This document shows positions 43,879 through 56,602 of a stretch of 64,000 nucleotides of DNA, piece by piece (positions within the stretch are counted from its first letter, which is position 1; every line of letters starts with the position of its first letter). The position numbers were made by a program, and so were the translations under genes. Location: contig CM054116.1 of NCBI GenBank assembly GCA_028673005.1, positions 24,095,840 through 24,159,839 on the forward strand. The letters are read 5' to 3'. The notes beneath the pieces were generated by a model. It was not told the DNA's origin. It ran no database searches and saw only the letters and a list, made by a program, of their open reading frames with translations. This stretch comes from Tanypteryx hageni. Its lineage: Eukaryota > Arthropoda > Insecta > Odonata > Petaluridae.

Positions 43879-45388
43879 TTAGTATTTTTTGAAAAAGTCG
43901 GATATTTTACTTTGTTGCTTTCTTTCATTTGAGTGAATACCATAGAGTCCCTTTTCAAGTTTATCAGTCCCTTCAAGAAGGTGTTCCGTCCCAATACGGG
44001 ACCACAAATATCTCTTGATGGTAACCAAGCCCTCCAGAGCTTGTTTAAAACATGGTGGTTCAGTTTCGTTTACATCATCATCTTCACTTTCAGGACAGTC
44101 ATCATGTTGTAAATCACAAATTTCACTCACTGTTAGTAAACCACAAGTAGCAACATTATCATCAAAGGTCACAAACTCATCAAATGTCATTTCATTAAAC
44201 TGCAACAGCTTCCAGTAATCATTATCGACTTCATGAAGAGCATCTTGTTCTTCATAGTCAGCAACGGCATCACGGAAGAACCCAGCTTTTCTAAAACAAT
44301 TCTTTATCGTTTCAGTCTTAATGGCTTTCCAAGCTGATGTTATATAATGCATGGCCTCTAAAACTGTCAATTTCAGTGTACTTTTGCTGGAATCCATAAT
44401 TGCCACTGCTTTGGATACCAGCGCCTTTCTATACTGCTGTTTCAAGCTGTGTAAAATACCTAGATCCAATGGTTGCAAATGACTTGTGCAATTTGCTGGT
44501 AAAAAAATAACTTTAACATTCCGTAGATTGGCAGTATCTTGTGGATGAGCTGCACAACGATCCACAAACAGCAACACCTTTCTCGAGGTGGAACCCATTT
44601 TTGCATCAAACTCTTGCAAATACTCCATGAATAATTTTGATGTCATCCATGCCTTGGAGTTGTTTTTATACTTACATGGGAGTGTCCTCACATTCTTGAA
44701 GCATCGCGAATTTTCCAATCACAAGTGGTTGGAGTTTTTCGCTACCGTCTGCATTGCAGCACAGCAAAACTGTCAGTCGCTCCTTGCTTTTCTTCCCTCC
44801 ATGGCAAGCTTCTCCTCAAAAAGTTAAGGTTCTATCTGGTAACAAATTATAAAACAATCCTGTTTCATCGGCGTTAAAAATATCGCATGGTGCATAGTTC
44901 TTTATTTTCTCGGGTAACTCTCCTGTCATCCAATGATTCACTGATGCAAGATCTATGTTTGCACTCTCTCCTGCAACGACTTTATAAACTACACCATGAC
45001 GGTTTTTAAACCTATCAAGCCATCCGCTGGATGCCGTAAAAGTAGGAAACCCCAGTTGATTTGCGATTTGTATTGCCTTTTCACGCATTATAACACCGCT
45101 AATCGGGATGTTGGAAGCTCGAGCCTGCTGAAACCACTCGAGTAACAATGCTTCCACTCTTTCGTATGGTGATGCTCGAGAGTTCTTCCTCCTTTTCGCA
45201 GCCACACCGCAGTCGTTTACAGCTTTGAGGATCGATGTTCGGTGAGCCATAATTGTGTTCAGCGATGTCACTGCCAGCCCTAATCGCCTTGCCATTTCAA
45301 CACGTTTCAGATGTGGATTTCTATCTACTTCTTCGATTATTAATCTTTTTTCATCAAGAGTTATAACCTTTCTTTTTGATGCCATTAG
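43879..45388 (-). pseudogene. Tigger transposase (HTH plus DDE), one stop and one frameshift
   Basis: Starting at the ATG near 45385, MASKRKVITLDEKRLIIEEV and EMARRLGLAVTSLNTIMAHR form the first helix-turn-helix (CENP-B-N type). EKAIQIANQLGFPTFTASSG and GWLDRFKNRHGV form the second (Tc5/CENP-B type). DIFNADETGLFYNLLPDRTL carries the first catalytic Asp. A TGA follows at about 44820, after which the same frame continues [21 protein letters not shown] one-base shift near 44715 then leads to [32 protein letters not shown] (second Asp; the usual Asn after it is Arg) and LQPLDLGILHSLKQQYRK. The C-terminus ends at 43879. It would bind its TIRs and cut and paste the element in the nucleus; with two lesions it is defective but young. 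Confidence 0.93.
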
Positions 45389-46457
45389 AAATATATGGGG
45401 TGGAGTACAAAAACTTTTAAACAGCACTGAGAGTAAAATTCTCTAAAATATTTAAAACTTCGTAAATTTACAGCTTTCAACTTACGAGGCGCAACTGTAA
45501 CTAAAATAGAAATGACATAGAATGCACTGATTGTATTATGTCAATCAGACAAACGAGCAGAGTTCCAACGGTAGACGACTGAATTTGGCTTGTTGCGTAC
45601 CGAAGACGACGGCTGATAAAGAACTGCCACTAAGAAAGTTTAGATGGTGGAGACAGAGTAGAGATGCTACAATGTATGTAGACAAAGTTTGATGGTAATT
45701 TAATGAAAGTGAAATCTAGTAGACTCTGCATAGCCACATTTTTCTGTACATAGATTGTAACTAAGTATGGCATACTGGAAGCAAAAGAAACACTTTTACT
45801 GACCTTATTGATTTAATCGTAAAGTATGTATAATACAAATTAACTTAATAGAGGTTGTGTTGCGTTTATGTACCTTTTCCAGTTTTCGTAATTTTTATTC
45901 TCACGTTATAAGCGGGTGTAATTCTAGACGGGGAGTTGAAACTCGATACTTAGGATGCGGAAAAACGTTACAAACGATAAACTTTAGAAGCGGGAAAAGA
46001 TATAATGGAAGTAAATGGAGCTCTAGCTGGGACCTCAAAATTTCGACTTAAGATGCGGAAAAACGTTAGAAGCGAAAACGTTAGAACGAGAGTTCACTGT
46101 ATAAGATTTATTGAGTAAAAAAGTGACTCGGCTTAAATAGCGAACATTCATCAAAAATGAATTTTTTAGACAAAATCATGGTCGATTTAGAGACAGGCAT
46201 GTACGGTGATTATGTAAAGCTCATGTCAAGTCTGAGAAGCATCTTGGTTCCTGAGCATTCTTCATATAAAACACTCTTCCTTCATTGTTTTATCAGATAA
46301 AACTTTTCATAGAAATTCCACCTAAAATGGCATCTTCATATGTTATTATTCATAATGAAATACACTTCCACAAGCTTTATATTTGCTCATGGCCCATGTC
46401 ACCCTGATATGGTATCATCTGATGATGCTGTATCATGGTGAAACTGGTCTGTAAATA

Positions 46458-47797
46458 TACTATATTTACTCGATTGTAAGCCAGTTCTTTTCTAACGTTC
46501 TGCCATTCAAAAATGATTCTCATCTTACAATCAAGTTTATTTTAAAATCAACATAAACATAAGGCGAACTTAAAACTTGCTGGGTACATTGTGATGAGAG
46601 AGACGAAGGATGGAACAATAAGAGATTTATGCACAAAACATAGCATAAATTCCACTATTTATTGATAATAATATAAAATTTGTTATTAACAAATGGCTCT
46701 GCCTTTGTGCATTTCTCTTGTTCTTGTCAACTCACACCTTGAGCCACACAAGTGATTTTTTCCATCCGAGTTCCGATGGGAAAAAAATGGTGGGAATGAA
46801 CCAATGGAAACAAAGCAAGGTGGCCACATGGACGAAAATTTCCCATCTGAGTAAACAGAAGTGCTGCATTTCAGGGTGACCTGCAATAGGACAGCAACTT
46901 GCTGTGTTTTAAGTTAGAATTTTGGACCTAGCTGGGCTGCGACGGCAGGTGATTCTCCTCGCTGAAGCTTATCAATTACAGATGTTTCTCAGGAAGCACG
47001 TACTGTGCTTTTGTTTATACATCCCTATCATGAGAAAATAAATTTCAACATTTCTGCGCATTTGGTTCACTTGATGTATCCCTCTAACTCAATTAGGGAA
47101 AAAGTTTCCCACGGAATTACTTTTTCATGCTTCCAGAAAAAAATTTGCAGAAAGAATAATGTTATTAAATTTTTAAAGTCATCTGATTAACATTATGTAT
47201 TTATCAGTTATATAATCATTATTAACAATCTTTCAAGAGGCATAACAAAACGAATTGTCCCTATTGTGGCAGTAGAAGCCGATTTATGATGCATCTTCAG
47301 AAAGAGATAAAAAAACTTGTGTAGAAATTTTTAGTTTCTCTAACTTTTAATAATTTTTCATTCATTCGTCCAATATCTGAACTTGGTCTGACGCTGATGA
47401 CGCAGATCATTGATTTCCTGGACTGTGATTTGATTTACAGGCATCCCTCGCATAGTGGCAGTCAGTCAACAACTATGCCTATGATGCACAATATTATGAC
47501 TTCCGCTATTGCGGCGCGCTCAATTCGTGGTGGCAGCACTGGGGCCAGTCATCACACACATCATTTGCGATATGTAGTCTCAGCCTTCCTGCTTTGATTT
47601 TCAAAAAGCCACCCTTTTGTATGGAATAAATCAATGTCATTATGAAAGAAATGTCTGTATGTCTAACCACAATATTCATCTGCACATGCCATGCAGAAGG
47701 ATTGTTGATCTGATAGAATAAGTACAGTCAATCGGTTATATTGGTTATTTGGGGTTTGTAAAAACAGGGGTCGGCTTACAATCAGGTAACTACAGTA
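46458..47797. mobile_element. TIR element with TACTRTA ends, non-autonomous
   Basis: The left end TACTATATTTACTCGATTGT continues AAGCC; the complement of the right end is TACTGTAGTTACCTGATTGT and AAGCC. It is 1340 bp long in the large Schlafen-like intron. A few short open frames inside (46686-46886, 47397-47597) are not recognised and are probably chance. Confidence 0.75.
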
Positions 47798-48047
47798 ATC
47801 TTGTGGAAAAGTACAAAGTGTATTTCATTATGAGTTAGGTCAAAAACTTCCACTGTCACAAATGTACAAATTTTTCCTTCCAAAACAACAGAAGTGGGGA
47901 AGTATTTTGCAAATATATCATTATTCTTCTTTTATGTATTTATTAGAAACTATGATATTTCTTCAGCATTTTGAAATAGAATGATGATTATATTGATGAT
48001 AATATGCAATGCAGTGGTGTAGTAACTGAGAATCAACTTTGTTACAG

Positions 48048-48278
48048 CATGTAATATATATCATTGCATCCAGTCGAAAATGCTATGTACGTCAAGGTAC
48101 AGAATGTAATGAAGGAATGAGTATTTTGATGAGGCAAGAAGCAGCTGAGCAAAATCAAAAAGAAATCAATAAAGCTATTCAAGAAGTAAAAGCCAAGATA
48201 CCTGAAAAAATTGAAAAACTTGTTTTATTCATTCAGGATTACATAAACAGGACTCAGCTTGAAGAAAATATCTGCTAG
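48048..48278 (+). CDS. Schlafen-like gene, terminal exon
   Basis: The acceptor AACTTTGTTACAG ends at 48047 and the phase-0 start fits the exon ending at 38917. It reads HVIYIIASSRKCYVRQGTEC and NEGMSILMRQEAAEQNQKEI, which resembles the AlbA_2 end motif (Tyr-x-R-x-G-t-N-x-x-M). Then comes a Glu/Lys-rich helix with coiled-coil character (NKAIQEVKAKIPEKIEKLVL) and the stop TAG at 48276. The protein is small for the family, with no C-terminal helicase, so it resembles SLFNL1-type or invertebrate Schlafen-like proteins rather than long vertebrate Schlafens. Vertebrate Schlafen proteins act on RNA and in growth control or immunity; that role is not shown here. Confidence 0.8.
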   Translation, partial: HVIYIIASSRKCYVRQGTECNEGMSILMRQEAAEQNQKEINKAIQEVKAKIPEKIEKLVLFIQDYINRTQLEENIC

Positions 48279-48539
48279 GAACATCTCTCATTTATCTATT
48301 TTTCTATGTAGCTATCTAGAGAACTCATTTTCTAAGTATTCCACATGTTTCTAATTTAATTAGTTTCATATATATTATTTTTGTCCTAAAGGTCAATATT
48401 TGTCATTCATTACAAAGAAATAAAAAATTGATTATTAATGAAAACACTTTGTACCAAAGAATTTATATTAATCTTGATATGTAATCTGAAATCTCGTTTA
48501 ATGTCATTTAGAAGTTAGATGTTCTTTGTTTCTTGTATT

Positions 48540-48545
48540 AATAAA
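48540..48545 (+). terminator. Candidate polyadenylation signal of the Schlafen-like gene
   Basis: AATAAA, 262 bases after the stop codon. A second AATAAA lies near 48419; which is used cannot be told. Confidence 0.5.
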
Positions 48546-49092
48546 AGGTAAAAATGACCATTTATAAGTTTTGTGAGGAATTATTTTACCACTGATGTTC
48601 ATCCTATTTCAATAGGTTAGTTTAAAATTATGAGAAAAATTTCTTAAATGTTCATAGAGTTGAACTCTTTTGGTAAACCTATATGAATCATTTTGGCATT
48701 TAAATTTAATTTTATAGTATTGCTAATGGTTTTTAAATTTTATGCAAATGATAAGTTTTGCTATGAATATTTGCAGTGTATGACAGTTGGAGTTAAATCT
48801 AGTTTTTAATAAAATTCGTTTCCAAATAAAATTAAATTTTGAAACAATTCAAACTCGATCACTATTGTTAAAGATCATTTCAAGGTGCGAAAACATGAAA
48901 TGTTTGCTTTCAAATATCAGCTAATGGATATTTGAAGTATGAGATCGTCATTAGTTGCAGCATTTCATCCACAAAAATCTTTCCACTGTTTTTAAATAAA
49001 AGTGTGAATAAGCATTTTAGCATGTATTATGGTTTATTCACTTGCTGATGGTTTTAATGGGCCAATCATCGCTATTCATTTAATTATATTAA

Positions 49093-49672
49093 CACATTGA
49101 ACGCTGCCGTAAATTTTTTACCGATGACTGACTTTTTTTACTTTTAATTTTTTTAAATTAGTGATGCACGTTTTCTATCTCAACCTTATCATATTGATAT
49201 CAACTTCAAAACACACAAAAAATTAGTAACAAGTCAATTTATTGGTAGTAATTATTATAACATAACTTGTCTGTAGCTTTATAGACAAATTGTTAACTAA
49301 AATAAAATAAGAAAAAATAGTTAACTTAAATCTCAAATTTTTAATGAAGAGTATTGGACACAATACCCACAACGAATAAAAGTGTAAAATTGATGCACAC
49401 AAAGCAAATAAAAATATATATGAATTGTGCTTAAAACTGGTTGCAAAATACACATTTAAAAAAATGCTGAAAAATAAAACGGAGAGTTCAAATTCAAAAT
49501 GGCAGCGATCCGGACGAAGTTCGAGTGCAAACTGATGACTGTAGAGGAAAAGGGATTGCCTTCCCCATAATATCCCATCAGGAAATGCAAGGGACTCTAT
49601 CATCAATTGATGTCCGCCGCCACCCGACTGCACCGCACTGGCCATCAATTCATGCCCACCGTATCCAATGCG
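49093..49672. mobile_element. TTAA-flanked MITE, piggyBac-like
   Basis: The left end CACATTGAACGCTGCCG and the complement of the right end (CGCATTGGATACGGTGG) share a short TIR, with TTAA at 49089-49092 and 49673-49676. It is 580 bp long. Open frames across it (49223-49648 -, 49525-49836 +) extend past its limits or lack any family resemblance. Confidence 0.65.
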
Positions 49673-50413
49673 TTAATGTACTAGGGGCCCTGCTCCTACA
49701 TGCATCAACCCAGCCCTCTGTTCCCTTCGCTCACTCCAGGGACTTTGAAGCTACGAGCCTTGATAAGCTGGAAATAATTTTGCTCTTATCAAGACTCATT
49801 TTTTGTCCAAGTTTACGTACTGTTTCTGCGATTTAAATATTTTACATGGTCGCCATTTTGTTTCAAGATGGCGGGTGAAAATGAAAATAGTTTTCCTGTT
49901 GTCTCCTAGCCCAACGTTTCTCCACCTTTTTAATAGCATGACACACCTAGGCTTATAGAGTTTACCTGGGACTAGGGTTGCCAGATTTCCGTTGTGAAGA
50001 TATGGGACAGACAACCAAATTCTTTAAAAAATACGGGACATTTAAAAATTTGGAAAAATTTAAATTCTTGAAGGTGTGAATTATATATGGCATCTATCCT
50101 TATTTTAAATAAAAACAAAAGAAATCTAGTATAATGTTGTTTGCATACTGCAAAATTAATCCCAGGCTCCAAAATACGTAACACTATTTTGAAAGGAGAC
50201 AATAAACACACAAATTTTTATATGCATACATTATATTTAGAAAATTTATATTGGCATTTAACATTAATTAAAAAATAACAATAATGTTTCCGGTCATCTA
50301 ATTTCTAGAAAATTCATATTGACATTTATTAATGTAAAATTAATTAGAAAGATAACAAGTGATTACTTCCAACTGGCTAATATGTCGGAGATTTATAATT
50401 GCATTTAACATTG

Positions 50414-51264
50414 TACCTTATTTATCCATCGATAACACGCACCTACTTGATACCGCGCACCTCGAAATTTTTAGTACGGGTAAAAATGTATAGATAACGC
50501 GCGGTCATATTCTTTTTCTCCCGACTTAAAAAAAGTAGTTCTTTGGACAAATGAATAACGGAATAATCCTACTTGCTACGGCCTACGGCGCTACGGCGGA
50601 GTCTATAACAAATGAATAGCGGAATGAACTAGGAGTTTCCATGTCCGTGGAGTTTCCGGTTTTTAAACACGTAGTTTAACTGTTTAAATTAACCATGAAA
50701 AACAAAAAAAATTTACGACGAAAATCAGGTGACGATTTTTATGGTTTTGAGTAATTTGATTTTAATGTATGCAATAAATATTTACAATTTTACTCATTTG
50801 GGTCAATTTTGTCTCATTTTACAGTAGTACCCTTTATTTTAATCGAAGATTGTAAAAATCATAATATTAAGCAATGTAAATCAATAACTTTGTCTCAATA
50901 TCATACTGTAATTGTGTGAAGATGTAAGGTCTATCAGAAATGCATTCAGAATCGTTTTCCATGAGTTTGAATGGCATGAATATCATGAAAATTAATACGT
51001 AAATGCTCTTAGCCAGTCGTAAGGGGTAGACGAAAAAAAATCAGGAGATTGACTTCTAGGAAGATAACACGTAAAATTCGATTTTTCCAAGTGCAGTCTT
51101 TCATTCATTTTGAGATAAAATTAAAAAGAAATGACCAAAGATCTAAAAAAGTCTCATTTTTCAAAATTTAATTGTTTCCCTTGTATAACGCGCAAGATAA
51201 TTTTTACCAGATTTGGATTTTTTTGTATAGATAACGCGCGCGTTATCGATGGGAAAATACGGTA
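50414..51264. mobile_element. TIR element with TACCGTATTTTCCCATCGATAA ends
   Basis: The left end TACCTTATTTATCCATCGAT continues AACACGC; the complement of the right end is TACCGTATTTTCCCATCGAT and AACGCGC. It is 851 bp long. Extra ATAACGCGC motifs occur inside both ends (about 50493, 51185, 51230), giving layered subterminal repeats. Non-coding. Confidence 0.8.
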
Positions 51265-52104
51265 ATATTAATTCAAAATAACATTTATTTTTAAACATTC
51301 TTCAATATTGTTTTAAAGAAACTATAAGTATACAAAAAGCTTCCGCATCAACTATCCAGCCAGCTTGAGAGTAGGTCCACTTGATCTCCTTCAAACCACC
51401 CTTCTCCCCACCTTTCCTCTTCATTATGTATGTATATATTCACATGGCTATAATGAACTCTTTGCTTTAGAGAAATGATATTCCACATAAGAATAGCTGC
51501 ACAGCATCATTCAAATTTGAAATGAAAAAATGAGCTCTCAAAAACATATTTAAATAGTACTTTTAGTTTTTTACTAATATTTTTCATATTATTGCTACTT
51601 CACAAATAACCTTTTGGTTGGATATTATATTTTTAACATATAAATACTTTATCTTGAAGCAAATGTTTTTATTACATTCCACAATAATTTTTGATCATCT
51701 CTGTTAACATTAATTAATTAAAGGAGCCTACAGCATCGTCCAAGTAGGCCGAAGTTTGCTACTATACTGTTCCATCTTTTCAAGCTGCAGGTTGATGCAT
51801 TCCTTTTCCTCAAAAGTATCCGAGTTCAAATCCAGGTACAAATATCTCTCACTTATACATAAAACAGTCAAAAGATTAGGCAGGAATTTTATGAATTTTT
51901 ATCTTCAAAACGGTTATATTCAATAAATGTTCATGTTTTTGTCACTGAAACTTGGTATTATTAATTTTAGAGGATGATGATTGTTAGTAGTTGATTTATG
52001 TGGATAATCATACGATTACAAAAGTGCCAATAAAGTTGTTTCTGATATCTCTAAGGATCAAACTCAAAATTGGATGTGGGAATATTTATGAATGAGAAAA
52101 AAAT
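51265..52104. other. Non-coding spacer
   Basis: No gene or bounded element found. Confidence 0.5.
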
Positions 52105-52174
52105 GCAATGACCAGGAATTGAACCTGGGTCTTCCACTTGCCAGGTGGATATTATACTACTGAACTACCACAGC
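52105..52174 (-). repeat. tRNA-like sequence (SINE head or tRNA pseudogene)
   Basis: On the - strand GCTGTGG...TCATTGC can form a seven-pair acceptor stem with one mismatch and two wobbles. A-box-like TAGTTCAGTAGTATAA and B-box GGTTCAATTCC (T-arm stem CCAGG/CCTGG) are present. The anticodon stem CCAC/GTGG encloses CTGGCAA. The body resembles tRNA-Gly, but the loop reads GGC, so it is probably a derived repeat rather than a working tRNA. Confidence 0.65.
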
Positions 52175-53569
52175 AAACTAATTCTTCCATCCATCAAGTG
52201 GAAAACCCGGGTCCAATTGCTGGTCATAGCAGAATTTTTTCATTTAAAAAATATTCCCAACTTTACAGCTCATGCCCGTCCACGTAGGATCTTACAATCG
52301 CTTTATTTAAATTTCAAAATGTTGATTTAAAATTGAATGACCAGTAATTTTGATCCGAAAACAAAATCCATTCATTGGATTAAGCAACAGCACAAAATTA
52401 CTCAAATGAGGCATCACCTAATTGAAGCTGAAATAGCATTAGGAGACAGCAAAGGGTACAAAGTTTTAATTCCAAAGTTTATTCCATAAGACAGTGTAAA
52501 TGTCTCCTATTCTTTCAAAAGGCAGTAATTTCTGATAAAAATTATCTTTGCTATGAGCCTCAACAGGAGTCAGGGACAAACTCTGAATCAAGTTGCTCTC
52601 ATCTTGGAAATTCCTGTTTTTGCCCATTCAGCTTTATGTTAGAATGTCAAGTAGGAGACAAAAATTAACTTAAAATAGTAACTGACAGCCATACTAATGT
52701 TAATTCTAATGTTACTTACCACAAAATGTTCAATAATTGATTTGAGAAGATTTTCAAATAATAAAACCAGTTTGCATACATAAGCTTAAATCGTTATTTC
52801 AATATTAATCATTTCAATTCAAATTTATTTAAATAATTAAATTTATTTTCCATTAATTAAAGGTTATTCATCTCATAAATAATTAAATGATAAAAAGCGA
52901 AGCGATTACAAAAAAAACTTAAGGTGAACTACCATAAGTATAATAAATGTTACATAAGAAAATGTATAGAGACATTTGCCATACCACAATCCCTCATCAT
53001 CCGATGATGCACATCTCTCCTCAACCTATGCTTGATAACAAAGAAAGAAATCCTTCAAAAAGTCTTTGCTGTTTATAAACACAGGTTTGAGAAGACAATG
53101 CTGAAAATGGACAACTCTATTCTTTTATAGTAGTGAATTACCTCTCCCATTTCACTCTGCAATCTCTTACCTCCAAAGAGAGAGCAATAAACCTGCTTCT
53201 GAATATGTTCTGCATAAACGTATGTAATAGGATGCGAAATACCCAAAAGTGGACACTTTCCGACATTTTCCGAGTCTTACATCTCCATCCCTTCTATCAT
53301 CATCTACATCACTTTAGACTTTAATTCAGGTTATCTTAGTATAAAATTTGTTCTTAAAAATTAGAATATATTTTCTCAAAAATGAGTCAGATTTTACTTA
53401 CATTTGAAAGCTAATTATTTGAAACACAAATATCTAGTTGAAATCTTTAGAAAGAATGCTGTTTATGAAGCCCTGAGAGTCAAATATGACTCATGGCAAA
53501 CTAAAGCCATACATTTGGAATCAAATCAAAAGTAAGCTCAAATAATAAATATTTATCTGCAAAATATAA
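52175..53569. other. Non-coding spacer
   Basis: AT-rich; short open frames only, with no family resemblance. Confidence 0.5.
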
Positions 53570-54587
53570 ACAAGTAGGGATGTGCACGGGTTTCCTTTGG
53601 TACATAAGTGCTTTTCATAAAATCTGCTGTAGTGTAATCATATATTAATATATTTGCTCTGAAATCAGAAAATTATTTTTCCTTATATGGTGGTAGCCCT
53701 GCTTTTTAGATATGCTCGAAACATGTTCATTTCATTTTGCCATTATATACTCGCCCTACAAACGAATTTTTTTAAAAATTGGTTCAGCTAAAAACTTCCA
53801 AACTCATAGTTACAGAAAAATTCTAACCTTGATATTGTGGTTGCCCTCTTTAGTCGACCCAGTTGAAATATGCTGTTTTGGTTATTTATTTATATGAAGA
53901 AGTACCATATTGGATTAAAATTCATGCTGTCAGTTCTCTACAAATGTGTAAAAATATTTTATTTTTTACTGTGGTAACCCTGCTCTTTATCTCCGCTTTA
54001 AACATCTTGATTTCATTATGGTATGTTGTACAAATCTTATAAACAGAATGTAGTTGAAATCCATTCAGGCAATTCCTTCCAAATCGGTAATTACTGAAAG
54101 AATTTAATTTATAAGTGTGGCACTCGTTTGGTTGATCCGGTCCAAATATGCTATTATGGTTTTGTATATATGTGCACATTACAAATTTTAAATTTGGTTC
54201 AAATTGATGTGAACAGCTCAGCACAAATACTTGTAAAAAGAATTTTTTATTACTTGTATTGTGGCAGCCCTGATTTATATATCTACATTAAAAATATTTA
54301 TTTTGTTTTTTAATGTTGCACATCTTCTTAATACTAAATTTCGTTGAAATCGGTTTGACCAATTACTTGAAAATTCATTATTACCGAAAAGTTTAATTTT
54401 GCAATTGTGGCACCACTGCTGAGTCGATCTGGTCAAAATATGCCATTTTGGTCCTATATTTATGTGAAGATTCTATGTACCAAATTTGGTTGAAATCGGT
54501 TAAGCCAATTCTTCCCTGATATATCCGTACGGACGGACATCACAAAGATAATAGTGCTTTTCAGCAATGACGAAAAGCACTAAAAAC
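53570..54587 (+). repeat. 1-kb dispersed repeat, copy B
   Basis: Co-linear with 41459-42482 in the same orientation, with the same six units of about 144 bp. The right end keeps a hairpin: TAGTGCTTTTC and GAAAAGCACTA around a short loop (54553-54582). A related AAGTGCTTTTC lies near the left end (53604), so the ends are weakly inverted. Short ORFs here (53712-54313) are chance products of the repeat. Confidence 0.88.
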
Positions 54588-56182
54588 ATTGCCGTTCTCA
54601 GAAGCAATTTTTACAAAATTAGCTCTGCCATAAAAACAAGGTTATAAGGAAAACCAGGTGTTATGTATTCTAAAGAGAAACTTGGAATAACCGGAATTAA
54701 ATGTGACTTTTTTGTTATTTAATGTTTTATTAACTAATTATGCATACTTTCAATGTAATTTTCTTAAAAAGAAGTCAAATTCTTTCACAAAATACAGACA
54801 CAGTATCATCACAGAACAGGTCAGCAAATAAATGGGAAAAAATATTTTCGTGGCAATAAGTGCAGATTGATTTTTGAATTTAAATACATCACGATGATAC
54901 CAATATTTTTCCCTTAAAAATTGAAAATTTTCATTTTCCCAAAATTTTCTACCTTAGGCCATGGCCTTATTTACATGACAGTAAATTTGCTTGTCTGTGA
55001 TGCCAGAACTGTTTATATGGAATAGCAGCTTCAGCCTTAAGAGTAATAAAATGAATACATTCATAAATTTTAAATAGCGAAAAACTGATTTAATGAGCTG
55101 TTACCTGTTACTTCATCATGAATTTACACAAACTGGAGATGAAAACCAACTACTGTACAATTGGTCAATGAACTCGATTACCTACAGCAATTAAATTCTA
55201 CTCTCCGTGCATCAATGATATGGTGTGTTACAATGTAATGCAAAGAAAAGATTATAGTCATGCAATGTAGAAAATCCAGTATCCCAAAGGTCTTGTTAGA
55301 GACACAGAGAAATACTACTGTAACCAGGATGTCTGGTCACTGTATGTACCAGTCAACATGTTAATCGCACCAACGGTGATGCCACCAACATTATCAACCC
55401 TTGAGAGCCGAAAGATAGATATGGGATAACAAAATTTGTCCACTCAGGAAAGAAAGATTTCATGTGAAGAGTGTTACACAGTAGTTTCAAATCTACTTAT
55501 CTCAAGTGCAGAAATGTTGTCAAATCCTTATACATATACATTTTGTGCAAATGCACCATTCCAGGAATTTTTAACAACCAATGTTAAGATTTCAGATCTC
55601 CAAATGATTATACATCTCAATTTACATGGAGATGTGTGTTTCAGAGAACCCAGTTTAACATTTACTCACAGAACTGTTTGAAGACATTACTAATGTTTAT
55701 GAAACATTCCAGAAGACAGCCAGCCAGTTTACAGTTACTAAAAATCAAACAAATACCTAAAATGTACTGAGAATTCCATTTGAAAACCATAAGCCACAAA
55801 TGGAAATTCAGATCTTATCTCATATTACTCCTTCATCTAACAAGACTATCTTATTGCCAAGGAGTAGGTATGTACCACACCATAAGCCATAATTTACTGC
55901 ATTGCCCAAAATACATGACACACATTACTATTAGAATCAACAACCGCCACCACTTAACCACTTCACAGCTACAGGAGTTGCCTAGATTATTTATTTTTTA
56001 AGATATAGGATTCAATGATACATTTACGGAATTTGTACTTTGGAATGATAAAAATGCCAATCAAATACAGATAAATTTCCAGTAAGCCGAGGTTTAGAAG
56101 TGAGCTCTTAATAATATCACAAAACCTCATATTTTAAGGTAGGCACCAACAACAATAGACCTAAAATTAGTCTGTCAAAAAA
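54588..56182. other. Non-coding spacer
   Basis: No recognised gene. An open frame at 55436-55681 has no similarity I can name. Confidence 0.45.
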
Positions 56183-56188
56183 TTTATT
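56183..56188 (-). terminator. Candidate polyadenylation signal of the zinc-finger gene
   Basis: AATAAA on the - strand, about 415 bases after the stop codon. Confidence 0.4.
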
Positions 56189-56602
56189 CTATAAATTGAT
56201 ATACAATCAAAATATGAAATAAGTTCAAATTTTCACATTACAGTAATTAATAATACCAAAGATGTAATGGCATAAAAAGTGTTAATGAGCACTTTGTACT
56301 ATTAATTCATATAAAACACAGGAATTGTTGAAAGAATACATAACATTACCACAATCCTTTTTCTATAATATCATATGAATTGTATTCATAGTATAAGATA
56401 AAGTATTAATTGCACCAAGGTAAATTTAACAAAGTCACTTTTAATAAAGTTATACTGAGAAATTATGCTGGCTATTGTATAACATTTTAACAAAAACTGT
56501 TAAAACGTTAAATACATACAAATACGATTCACCATTATTTTCCAATAAGGCCCAATATAAAAAGGAAACTGTCATTGGGAAAAGAAAGTTGTAGATGACT
56601 AA

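Larger units (their letters stand above)
42747..46099 (-). mobile_element. Tigger/pogo DNA transposon, full-length
   Basis: The left end CAGTGAACTCCCGATCTAAC and the complement of the right end (CAGTGAACTCTCGTTCTAAC) are flanked by TA (42745-42746, 46100-46101). Length is 3353 bp including a 213-bp insertion at 42995-43207. The subterminal motif GATGCGGAAAAACGT occurs near both ends (about 42797, 45954, 46052), possible transposase-binding sites. The - strand transposase gene is interrupted by one stop and one frameshift. Confidence 0.95.

Noticed and set aside
49223..49648. 141-residue - strand ORF
   Set aside because: Lies almost wholly within the TTAA-flanked MITE, is hydrophobic because of AT-rich sequence, and shows no domain.
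49975..50060. Sequence around GGTTGCCAGATTTCCG and TACGGGACATTT resembling 42890-42950
   Set aside because: Similarity is short and patchy; too weak to define a repeat family by eye.
51825..51845. GAGTTCAAATCCAGG resembles a Pol III B box
   Set aside because: No A box or stem structure at the right distance.
55436..55681. 81-residue + strand ORF
   Set aside because: No domain, no splice or codon evidence; probably chance.
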